64,000 nt of DNA, from assembly GCA_023150455.1 (NCBI GenBank), contig JAKLKW010000006.1:43051-107050 (forward strand). Direction: 5' to 3'. Of the stretch, positions 29,527 to 37,714 are shown one piece after another. The stretch's first letter is position 1; each line of letters starts with the position of its first letter. The stretch comes from Alphaproteobacteria bacterium. Its GTDB lineage: Bacteria > Pseudomonadota > Alphaproteobacteria > JAEULC01. The notes beneath the pieces are model-generated. The model worked only from the letters and a program-made list of their open reading frames with translations, was not told the origin of the DNA and made no database searches. Both the position numbers and the translations under genes were made by a program.

Positions 29527-30246
29527 TCAGTAGAGGTAGTTGGCTTCGTAGATGTTGTAGTGCTGCACGTCGAGCGTCAGCCTGCCGTCGAGCGTGTCGA
29601 TGTCCAGCACGAACCCGGCGACGCGCCAGCCGATATGGCCGGGGTCGGCGACATACATGTCGAGAAAGCGGTCGCGCGAGAGCATGTAGCCGGCGACGCT
29701 GCCGTTGGGCTGGTTGATGATGCCGTTCTCGTCCGACAGCACCAGCAGCGGGTAGGTGTTGCCGGGGATCGTGTCCCAGCGCAGGCCGGGGATCGACTTG
29801 TGCCGCAGCGTGATGGACTTGAGGTAGTAGCCGCTGATGCCCGGCACGAAACCGCTGCGGCCGCCGCTGACGCCGCCGAAGGTCACCTGGCCGCCGATCG
29901 GCTCCGAGCCGCGGCTGGGCGGCGTCGAGCCGGAGGGCGGGGCGGGAACCGTCGGCACCGCGCCGGCCAGGGCCGGCTGGTCGAGCCTGCCGGTGGCTTC
30001 GGCGATGTAGTAGCCGGGCGAGCGCACCAGCAGCCGGAGCCAGCCGTCGTCGCGCCCATCCGGCCCCTGGATCTCCGAATTCGATGCCAGGTCCAGCCCG
30101 TTGGCGCGGCCGACGATATAGGCGTAGCTCGGGAACGGCGTCTGCGCCGCCGCCGGCGCAAGCCCGGTCCCCAGCAGGGCAGCCGAAGCCGTGCCGGCGG
30201 CCAGGGCCGCCAGCGCGCGCGATTTCCTGCGGAACCGATGCCTCAT
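29527..30246 (-). CDS. Putative secreted protein of unknown family within EPS locus
   Basis: MRHRFRRKSRALAALAAGTASAALLGTGLAPAAAQTPFPSYAYIVGRANGLDLASNSEIQGPDGRDDGWLRLLVRSPGYYIAEATGRL... VLDIDTLDGRLTLDVQHYNIYEANYLY. Confidence 0.75.
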   Translation of the reverse strand: MRHRFRRKSRALAALAAGTASAALLGTGLAPAAAQTPFPSYAYIVGRANGLDLASNSEIQGPDGRDDGWLRLLVRSPGYYIAEATGRLDQPALAGAVPTVPAPPSGSTPPSRGSEPIGGQVTFGGVSGGRSGFVPGISGYYLKSITLRHKSIPGLRWDTIPGNTYPLLVLSDENGIINQPNGSVAGYMLSRDRFLDMYVADPGHIGWRVAGFVLDIDTLDGRLTLDVQHYNIYEANYLY

Positions 30247-30392
30247 GCGATCCTCGTTCCGATGCGCCGGGAGTAGAGGGGCAGAACGGTATAGATCCGA
30301 TGAACGGCCCGGCCCTGAACAGATGGGGCCATGGACGCGTTCGGCAAAGGCCGGTAAGACTGCCGCCACGTCATGATTCGGCTTCCGTCGCC

Positions 30393-31082
30393 ATGTTCGA
30401 CCGCGTAAGCGCGGCCTTCCGCAGCCGACGCAATCGCCTGCTGGCCGAGGGGCTTTCCCGGCTGGCGCGGGAGGTCGAAGCCCGCGAGGCGCGGCGCCTC
30501 AGGATCGTCGATATCGGCGGTGCACCGGGATTCTGGCGCACGCTCGCCGTCGACGTGCCCGCCGACGTGGTCATGGTCAACATCGCGCCCGACCCCGCCG
30601 CGCCGGCGGCGCTTGGCCGCATGGCGTTCGAGATCGTCGCCGGCGACGCGCGCGACCTCGTACGCTGGTCCGACCGGGCATTCGACCTCGTGCTGTCCAA
30701 CTCGGTGATCGAGCATGTCGGCGGCTGGGCCGACATCGAGCGCGCGGCGGGCGAGATGCGCCGGCTCGGCGCCCATGGCTGGGTACAGACGCCCGCCTTC
30801 GGCTTTCCCGTCGAGCCGCATTTCGCGCTGCCGCTGGTGCATTGGCTGCCGGCGCCGTGGCGCGCCGCCGTCATCCCGCATCTGCCCCGCCAGGGCTACG
30901 AGCATTTGAGCACCGGCACGGTCGGCGACGCGCGGCGCGCGGTCGAGGAAATCAACCTTTTGACCGGGCGCGAGATGCGGTTCCTCTTCCCCGATGCCGA
31001 TCTGTTGCGCGAGCGCGTGGCGGGCTTGACCAAGTCGTTCATCGCCGGATGGCCCCGAGGCTGGTGGCAAGGCGGCCGCTGA
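30393..31082 (+). CDS. Class I SAM-dependent methyltransferase
   Basis: MFDRVSAAFRSRRNRLLAEGLSRLAREVEAREARRLRIVDIGGAPGFWRTLA...; FDLVLSNSVIEHVGGWADIERAAGEMRRL. Confidence 0.88.
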   Translation: MFDRVSAAFRSRRNRLLAEGLSRLAREVEAREARRLRIVDIGGAPGFWRTLAVDVPADVVMVNIAPDPAAPAALGRMAFEIVAGDARDLVRWSDRAFDLVLSNSVIEHVGGWADIERAAGEMRRLGAHGWVQTPAFGFPVEPHFALPLVHWLPAPWRAAVIPHLPRQGYEHLSTGTVGDARRAVEEINLLTGREMRFLFPDADLLRERVAGLTKSFIAGWPRGWWQGGR

Positions 31083-31227
31083 TCCGGCCGTCAACCCAAA
31101 TTGAGGCGCGTGGATCAGCGCGCTAGTTTGCGGCATTTCCTATGCCATATCTTGTGGATAACCTTCCACGCCTACGCTATATATCCAGAAAGTGGGTATC
31201 AGGGCCAGGGTCATCGACAGGTCGCGC

Positions 31228-31992
31228 ATGGGGGTGCCCCGCCAGCGCCGTGCCGTTTCGGCCGGTGCCGTCCTATGGGCGGCGCTGAGCTTGGCTGCCT
31301 GCGGCGTGATCGGCCGGCCGGACGACGCGCAGCACCCGCCGCAGGCTTTCGCCCCCTGGAGCGACGTGGTCGAGGAATACCGCCTGCGGCCCGGCGACGA
31401 GATCGACGTCAAGCTGCTGTACAACCCCGAGCTCAGCGACCGCGTCGTGATCGCCCCGGACGGACGCATCAGCATGTCGCTGATCGGCTCGCTCGTGGCG
31501 GAAGGCAAGACCCCGACGGCGCTGGCGAAAGAGCTCGAGCAGCGGTTCAACGTCGAGCTGCAGCGGCCGGACGTCACCGTCATCCCGCGCTCCTTCGCGT
31601 CGAACCGCGTGTTCGTGGGCGGCGAGGTCGGCACGCCCGGGGTCGTGAACATCGCCGGGCGCATCGGCGTGGCCGAGGCGGTGCTGACCGCCGGCGGGTT
31701 CCGCACGACCGCGGCTTTCGATAACGTGGTGCTGCTGCGCCGTTCTCCCGACGGCCGGCCGATGCTGCGCAACGTCGACATGGCCAAGCTCCTGGACGAG
31801 GGCGACCGGTCGCAGGACGTGCCGGTCCAGGCAGGCGACATGATCTTCGTCCCGCGCAAGGGCATCGCCAATGTCAACATGTGGGTCGACCAATACTTCA
31901 AGCAGGTCATGCCGTGGACGATGTCGGCCGGGTTCTCGGCCAACTACGACATGCGCCAGCTCGGCACCAGCGCGGTTACCGGCACGCCGTAG
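31228..31992 (+). CDS. Polysaccharide export lipoprotein (Wza/SLBB-like)
   Basis: Lipobox LSLAAC near N-terminus; EEYRLRPGDEIDVKLLYNPELSDRVVIAPDGRISMSLIGSLVAEGKTPTALAKELEQRF...; VFVGGEVGTPGVVNIAGRIGVAEAVLTAGGF. ORF opens at GTG 31192 but ATG 31228 fits the signal peptide better. Confidence 0.92.
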   Translation: MGVPRQRRAVSAGAVLWAALSLAACGVIGRPDDAQHPPQAFAPWSDVVEEYRLRPGDEIDVKLLYNPELSDRVVIAPDGRISMSLIGSLVAEGKTPTALAKELEQRFNVELQRPDVTVIPRSFASNRVFVGGEVGTPGVVNIAGRIGVAEAVLTAGGFRTTAAFDNVVLLRRSPDGRPMLRNVDMAKLLDEGDRSQDVPVQAGDMIFVPRKGIANVNMWVDQYFKQVMPWTMSAGFSANYDMRQLGTSAVTGTP

Positions 31993-32007
31993 CCGTCCTC
32001 CATCGCG

Positions 32008-33183
32008 ATGAACCAGGGACCGACAGCGCCGGGCCGGCGCCGGATACTGCTGGCCGCCGGCGCGGCGGCGCTGTCGCTCGCCGTGCCGGGCCCGACCGTG
32101 GCGCAAGGTGCCGGCCCGCTGCCGCGGCGCGGCGTGAACCTCAGCCATTGGCTGAGCTGGGACGGACGCCAGCCGATCGCACCGGTCGATGCGCGGCTGA
32201 TCCGCGCCGCCGGATTCGACCACGTGCGCCTGCCCGTCGACCCCGAGTTCCTCGGCTGGGCGCCGCCGGACCAGGGCCTGCCGCCGCGGTTGGACAGGCT
32301 CGATGCGGCCTTGAAGATGCTGCTGGACGCCGGGCTCGCGGTGATCTTGAGCTTCCACGCGCGCGACAACACGCGCGACCAGATCGAGCTCCGGCGGCCG
32401 TTTCAGGAAGCCTATCTCGCCTTCTGGCTCGGCCTCGCGCGCCGCTATGCCGGACTGCCGGCCGATCGCCTGATCTTCGCGGTCATGAACGAGCCGCAAT
32501 ACTACGTGCGCGGCGCGCAGCGCTGGCACCAGTTGCAGCAATCCGTGGTGCAGGCGATCCGGGCGGAGGATCCAAGGCGCATGCTGGCGCTGGCCGGCAT
32601 CGGCGGCTCGAGCATCGACTACATCGAGCGCACCGGCGTCATCCGCGATCCGAACTCCTTCTTCGTCTTTCACTACTACGAGCCGTACCTGGTGAGCCAT
32701 TTCGGCGCCAGCTGGGAGCCGTTCACCAAGGAGCCGGGCGCGCTGGTCGGCCGCGTGGTCTATCCCTCGACCGAGATGTCGCTCGCGGCGGCCGCGATCC
32801 GTCTGGGCCCGCAGCGCGCCGCGGCGGAGAAGCTGGTGCGCGCGTACATCGACAAGCCGTGGACGGCGGAGACGATCGAGCGGCGCATCGCCATCGCCGC
32901 GTCCTGGGCGGCCCGGTCGGGCGTGCGGCTCATGTGCACCGAGTTCGGCGTGCTCAGGGTCAAGATCGACGCGTCGTCGCGCTATCGCTGGCTCGCCGAC
33001 GTGCGCACCGCGCTCGAGCGGCACGGTATCGGCTGGTCGGTCTGGGACTATGCCGACCTGTTCGGCATCGCCACGGCGCGCGGCAACGCCGACTACCTGG
33101 GCGACGGCGCCATCGTGCCGCGCGATCCCGCGAACCCGCGCCGCGAGTTCGAGCCGGGCGCGCTGGCGGCGCTCGGGCTGTAG
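32008..33183 (+). CDS. Glycoside hydrolase family 5 (cellulase-like), putatively Tat-exported
   Basis: GRRRILLAAGAAALSLAVPG signal; RRGVNLSHWLSWDGRQPI...; FAVMNEPQYYVRGAQRWHQLQQSVVQAIRAEDPRRMLALAG; LMCTEFGVLR; GIGWSVWDYADLFGI. Confidence 0.88.
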   Translation: MNQGPTAPGRRRILLAAGAAALSLAVPGPTVAQGAGPLPRRGVNLSHWLSWDGRQPIAPVDARLIRAAGFDHVRLPVDPEFLGWAPPDQGLPPRLDRLDAALKMLLDAGLAVILSFHARDNTRDQIELRRPFQEAYLAFWLGLARRYAGLPADRLIFAVMNEPQYYVRGAQRWHQLQQSVVQAIRAEDPRRMLALAGIGGSSIDYIERTGVIRDPNSFFVFHYYEPYLVSHFGASWEPFTKEPGALVGRVVYPSTEMSLAAAAIRLGPQRAAAEKLVRAYIDKPWTAETIERRIAIAASWAARSGVRLMCTEFGVLRVKIDASSRYRWLADVRTALERHGIGWSVWDYADLFGIATARGNADYLGDGAIVPRDPANPRREFEPGALAALGL

Positions 33184-34595
33184 CGGCGCTCGGCCAGCTT
33201 GGCGTAGGCGTTGGCGCCGATCACCAGGAGCATCAGCAGGCACAGGCTGTTGTCCTTGACCGCCAGCGAGTTGTTGCTCGACGCCATGATCAGGAACACG
33301 ATCACCGCGATCTTCACCGGCACCGGCCCGCCGCGCAGCAGGTGCAGCAGCAGGCCGCCGAAGCTGAACAGGAACAGCAGCCAGTTGATCAGCCCGAAGT
33401 TCAGCAGCAGGAGGATCCAGAAGTTCTCGATGTCGGTCAGCGTGGTGAATGTCTTCAGGTAGTTGATGGCGCGCACGATGCCTTCGGGCCCCAGGCCGAA
33501 CAGCAGCTCGGGAAGGGTGACGCGCTCGAACACCTTGAAGGCCAGCGTGCGCGCCTGCGCCGAGGTGTCCCAGAACAGGTTCTCGAAGATGCGCGACTCG
33601 GGCCCGAGCGCAAGCAGCACGAGGCCGACCGCGACCGGGCCGAGCAGCACGAGGAAGCTGACGCCGGCCAGCTTGACGTAGGAGAACTCGCGCCGCACCA
33701 GCGCGCGGACGTACCAGATCGCGAGCCACAGGGCGCCGATGGCGCCGCAGACCATGAACGCCGTGCGGCTGCCGAAGGCGAGCAGCGATACCGCTATCAC
33801 CGCGGCGGCGGTCGCGGCGGCGAAGCGATGATCGCGCAGCACCGGCAGCACGCACAGGAAGGTTGCGGCAATGGCGGCGTTCTTCAGCGGGTGGCCCATC
33901 AGGGACGTGGCGCGGAACAGCGGCTCCTCGTGCGGCAGGCCGTTGATGTAGTAGGGGATCAGGCGCGACCTGGTCATGAACTCGACGATGCCGATCGCGC
34001 TGTCGAGCGTGACGAGCGCGATCGCGACGATGAAGACGCGCCGGCGCCACGCCAGGGGCAGGGCGTAGAGCGTCATGGCCAGCACGACCGGCATGAGCAG
34101 CGAATCGTTGATGAACGCGGCGCCGCTGATGCCGAACCGCCAGGTGCAATAGGCCATGGTGAGGACCATGACGAGCCCGTGGATCGTCAGCGAGGGATGC
34201 GCGCGCGTGATCGCCGCCATGTAGGTGACGGGATTGAGCGGCACCGTGGCCGTCAGGAAGGCGAGGATCTGCAGATACGTGCTCGGATGGAGCTTCACCA
34301 GGACGTTGCCGCCGGGCGCGGCGTAGTTGACGCCGATCCAGAACAGGAAGCTGTCCGACAGCGTCAGCATGGCGACCACCGCCAGCAGCAGCGTGGCGCC
34401 GGCGAACTCCTTGCGCCAGGTCTTCGGCGCCAGGGCCTCGGGGATGCGGATCGCCTCGGCGCCGATGCGTCGGCCGGACGAGGTCATGCCGTGGTTGCCC
34501 GGCCGCCAATGCGCCCCGGCCGGGTCCCAGCCCGCGCGCCGGCGGTCGGCGGCGGGTCCGCTGAAGGGGCCGGTCGAATGCGGGATGTAGGTCAT
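33093..34595 (-). CDS. Polytopic membrane protein, O-antigen ligase/Wzy (VpsF-like) family
   Basis: About ten hydrophobic segments; LTLSDSFLFWIGVNYAAPGGNVLVKLHPSTYLQILAFL...; VSLLAFGSRTAFMVCGAIGALW; VTLPELLFGLGPEG. Confidence 0.8.
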   Translation of the reverse strand: MTYIPHSTGPFSGPAADRRRAGWDPAGAHWRPGNHGMTSSGRRIGAEAIRIPEALAPKTWRKEFAGATLLLAVVAMLTLSDSFLFWIGVNYAAPGGNVLVKLHPSTYLQILAFLTATVPLNPVTYMAAITRAHPSLTIHGLVMVLTMAYCTWRFGISGAAFINDSLLMPVVLAMTLYALPLAWRRRVFIVAIALVTLDSAIGIVEFMTRSRLIPYYINGLPHEEPLFRATSLMGHPLKNAAIAATFLCVLPVLRDHRFAAATAAAVIAVSLLAFGSRTAFMVCGAIGALWLAIWYVRALVRREFSYVKLAGVSFLVLLGPVAVGLVLLALGPESRIFENLFWDTSAQARTLAFKVFERVTLPELLFGLGPEGIVRAINYLKTFTTLTDIENFWILLLLNFGLINWLLFLFSFGGLLLHLLRGGPVPVKIAVIVFLIMASSNNSLAVKDNSLCLLMLLVIGANAYAKLAERRYSPSAASAPGSNSRRGFAGSRGTMAPSPR

Positions 34596-34715
34596 GCGTG
34601 CCGGTCGCTAACGCGCGGGGGAAGCGGGACGGGGCGCTTGCCCTTGCCGCGCAATGCCGCGCCAGAGTAGACCAATCCGGTGCCGCCCGCCATCTCCTAC
34701 GCCTGATTCCGCGCG

Positions 34716-36167
34716 ATGGTGCTGAGCCACGCCTTATACTATCTCGTCGCGGCGGTGCTGCAGGCGGCGGCGGCGCTCGGCATCGTCGCGGCGCTCACGC
34801 GGCTGCTCAGCGACGTCGAATTCGGCCAGTACGGCCTGGCCACCGCGGCGCTGCATCTCTACCAGTCCATCGCCTTCTTCTGGCTGCGCGCGAACGTTTC
34901 GCGCTTCCATGCCGAGGCCGAGCGGGCAGAGCGGCTCGGCTCCTTCCTTGCGGCCGTTCGCCGCTGTTTCCTGGTCGTTGCGCTCGCCGGCGGGGCCTTG
35001 AGCGCGGCGATCGTCCTGGTCGCGCCGGTCAGCCCGGGCCTACGCGCCACCTTGTGGGCGACGCTCGGCGCCGCGACCGCGCAAGGCGCCTTCACCCTGG
35101 TGCTCGAACTCCATCGCGCCACGCTCAGCGCCTGGCGCTACGCGCTGTTCCAGTCGATCCAGGCCGCCCTCGGCGTCGGCCTGTCGCTGGCCTTCGTCCT
35201 GGGCGCCGGGCATTTCTACGGCGGTATGGGCGCAGCGCTCGCCATGGCCGGGCTGGCCGTGTCGTTCTTCCTCTGCATGGCGATCGATTCGGCCGGAGGT
35301 CGCTTCTGGTTCGGTCGCGGCCGCGCCGGCCCGGGCGAGATCCGCGCGTTCCTGGTCTACGGCCTGCCGCTCGCGGTCGTCATGGTGCAGGACGCGTTCC
35401 TCGCCACCGGAGACCGCTTCGTCATCGCGCATTTCCTGGGCGAGGCCGGCGTCGGGCCCTACGCCGCGGCCGTCACGCTGGCGCATCGCAGCCTGCTCGC
35501 CATCTGCACGGTCGTGGGCGCAGCGGCGGCGCCGCTCGCCTTCGCCGCGCTGGCCGAGCACGGCGACGAGGCCGCGCGGCGGCGCATGGGCCAATCGGTC
35601 GATCTCCTGCTCGCCACCGCCCTGCCGGCCGCCTTCGGCCTGGCGGCCGTGGCCGGGCCGATCAGCGACGTGATGGTCGGCGAGGCCATGCGGGAAGAGG
35701 TCCGCATGCTGCTGCCCTGGATCGCCGCCGGCGCGCTGCTGCACGGGCTGTCCGTGCATTATTTCCACCACGCCTTCCTGCTGTCGCAGCGGACCATGGC
35801 GCTGTTCTGGGCGGTATCGCCGGTCGTGCTGCTGTACTTCGCGCTCAACGCCATGCTCGTGCCGATGCACGGCGCGTGGGGCGCGGCGTTGGCGATGATC
35901 GCGACCCAGGCGCTGCATCTCGGCCTCATGGTCGTGGTCACGCGCCGCGTCTTCCCGCTGCCGCTGCGCCTGCCGACGCTCGCCAAGGCGCTCGCCGCCA
36001 GCGCGCTCATGTATGCCGCCCTGCGCCTGCCCGGACTTCCCGGCGGCCTCCTCGGGCTCGCGCTCCAGGTGGCGCTCGGCGCCCTCTTCTATGCGGCCGT
36101 CGCGCTGGCGCTCGACATTGCGCATTGCCGCGATCACGCCATGCGCCTGCTGAAGCGCCCGACATGA
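34716..36167 (+). CDS. Oligosaccharide flippase (Wzx/MATE-like)
   Basis: VLSHALYYLVAAVLQAAAALGIVAALTRLLSDVEFGQYGLATAALHLYQSIAFFWLRANVSRFHAEA..., multiple TM segments. Confidence 0.87.
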   Translation: MVLSHALYYLVAAVLQAAAALGIVAALTRLLSDVEFGQYGLATAALHLYQSIAFFWLRANVSRFHAEAERAERLGSFLAAVRRCFLVVALAGGALSAAIVLVAPVSPGLRATLWATLGAATAQGAFTLVLELHRATLSAWRYALFQSIQAALGVGLSLAFVLGAGHFYGGMGAALAMAGLAVSFFLCMAIDSAGGRFWFGRGRAGPGEIRAFLVYGLPLAVVMVQDAFLATGDRFVIAHFLGEAGVGPYAAAVTLAHRSLLAICTVVGAAAAPLAFAALAEHGDEAARRRMGQSVDLLLATALPAAFGLAAVAGPISDVMVGEAMREEVRMLLPWIAAGALLHGLSVHYFHHAFLLSQRTMALFWAVSPVVLLYFALNAMLVPMHGAWGAALAMIATQALHLGLMVVVTRRVFPLPLRLPTLAKALAASALMYAALRLPGLPGGLLGLALQVALGALFYAAVALALDIAHCRDHAMRLLKRPT

Positions 36168-37288
36168 CCGAGGGCGCACGGCCGGGGCGGTTCGCCTTCT
36201 ACATGCCGCATCTGCGCACCGGCGGCGCCGAGCGGGTCACCGTCAATCTCGCCAACCACTTCGTCCGGCGCGGCGAGCTTCCGCTGATGGTCCTCGATCG
36301 CCGCGACGGCGCGCTGGTCGACGCATTGGCGCCCGAAGTCGAGGTCATCGCGCTCGATGCGCCGCGCACGCTGGCGGCCCTGCCGCGGCTCCGCCGCGTG
36401 CTGATCCGGCGCCGGCCGGCCGTGCTGCTGTCCGGCATCACCTACAACAGCCCGATCGCGCTCCTGGCGTCCGGGCTCGCCGGAAGGCGGACGCGCGTCG
36501 CCGTGGCCGAGCACACCGTGCTGTCGCAGGAGCTGGCCGAGCGCGGCCCGCGCGACCGCGCCATCGTGCCGCGCCTCCTTCATCTCGCCTACCGCCATGC
36601 CGCCGCGATCATCTGCCCGACCGAGGCCATCGCCGACGACCTGGCGGCGCTCTGCGGCATCGCGCGCGCGCGCATCGATGTGCTGCCCAACCCCGTGATC
36701 GGTGCCGACACGACGGCGCGTGCGGCACAGGCCCCCGCGGAGCCTTGGTTCGGCGAATCCGTCCCGGTGTTCGTCGCCGCCGGCCGCATGACGCCGGTCA
36801 AGGACTTCGCCACGCTGCTCGCCGCCTTCGCCCGCGTCGCGGGTGCGCGTCCGGCGCGGCTGGTCCTGCTCGGCGAGGGCCCCTTGCGCGACGCGTTGGC
36901 GGACGAGGCCGCCGCACTCGGAATCGCCGACCGCGTGCGGCTGCCCGGCGTGGTCGACGACCCGCTGCCCTGGTTCGCGCGCGCCGCCGCCGTGGTTTCC
37001 TCGTCGCGCTACGAGGGTTTCGGCAACGTGCTGGTCGAGGCCCTGGCCTGCGGCACGCCCGTGGTCAGCACCGACTGCCCCGGCGGCCCGCGCGCCATCC
37101 TTGACGGCGGACGTTACGGGCGCCTGGTGCCGGTTGGCGACGCACAGGCGCTCACGGCGGCGATGCTGGAGACGCTCCAGCAACGCCCCGACCCGGCGCT
37201 GCTGCACGAAGGCGCCGCGCGCTACACGATCGAGCGCGCGGGCGACGCGTACCTCGAACGGATGAAGGCCATCGCCGCCTCGTCCTAG
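36164..37288 (+). CDS. Glycosyltransferase family 4
   Basis: Start overlaps upstream stop (ATGA). MTEGARPGRFAFYMPHLRTGGAERVTVNLANHFVRRG...; VPVFVAAGRMTPVKDFATLLAAFARV; VVSSSRYEGFGNVLVEALACGTPVVSTDCPGGPRAIL. Confidence 0.95.
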   Translation: MTEGARPGRFAFYMPHLRTGGAERVTVNLANHFVRRGELPLMVLDRRDGALVDALAPEVEVIALDAPRTLAALPRLRRVLIRRRPAVLLSGITYNSPIALLASGLAGRRTRVAVAEHTVLSQELAERGPRDRAIVPRLLHLAYRHAAAIICPTEAIADDLAALCGIARARIDVLPNPVIGADTTARAAQAPAEPWFGESVPVFVAAGRMTPVKDFATLLAAFARVAGARPARLVLLGEGPLRDALADEAAALGIADRVRLPGVVDDPLPWFARAAAVVSSSRYEGFGNVLVEALACGTPVVSTDCPGGPRAILDGGRYGRLVPVGDAQALTAAMLETLQQRPDPALLHEGAARYTIERAGDAYLERMKAIAASS

Positions 37289-37320
37289 CGGCGTCGGCGT
37301 GCGGCGCCACACGAAAACTC

Positions 37321-37683
37321 GACGAGCAGGCGCATTCGACCTCCGGCGCGATCATCGCCGCCGACAAGGTCGAAGGCACCAACGTCTACAACCGCGCGGG
37401 CGAGAAGCTCGGCACGGTCGACCATGTCATGATCGACAAGCCGGGCGGCCGGGTCTGCTACGCGATCATGTCCTTCGGCGGATTCCTCGGCTTCGGCGAG
37501 GGCTATCATCCGCTTCCCCGGCAGAAGCTGACCTACGACAAGAACATGGGCGGCTTCGTGGTCGACCTCGACAAGAAGCAGCTCGAGGGAGCGCCCTACT
37601 ACACGGACAGCGATTTCGACTGGACGCCCGAGTGGGGCCGCAAGGTCGACCGGTACTACGGCGTACCGACCTATTGGCCCTGA
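37321..37683 (+). pseudogene. PRC-barrel domain protein lacking a usable N-terminal start (first in-frame ATG 37429)
   Basis: Reading frame: DEQAHSTSGAIIAADKVEGTNVYNRAGEKLGTVDHVMIDKPGGRVCYAIMSFGGFLGFGEGYHPLPRQKLTYDKNMGGFVVDLDKKQLEGAPYYTDSDFDW. No ATG/GTG/TTG in frame between the upstream stop (about 37102) and 37429. Confidence 0.7.
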
Positions 37684-37714
37684 AGGCCGGTCTTGACGGA
37701 GCGCGCCCGCGCCC

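Noticed and set aside
31273-34509. 1078-aa minus-strand ORF
   Set aside because: Shadow of the Wza-like, GH5 and VpsF-like genes; no recognisable domains.
31881-34670. 929-aa plus-strand ORF
   Set aside because: Out-of-frame with GH5 and antisense to the membrane protein gene; Arg/Gln/His-rich.
34598-36160. N-terminal part of the 896-aa ORF 34598..37288
   Set aside because: Only the part from 36164 is a real GT4; the upstream half is an out-of-frame shadow of the Wzx gene.
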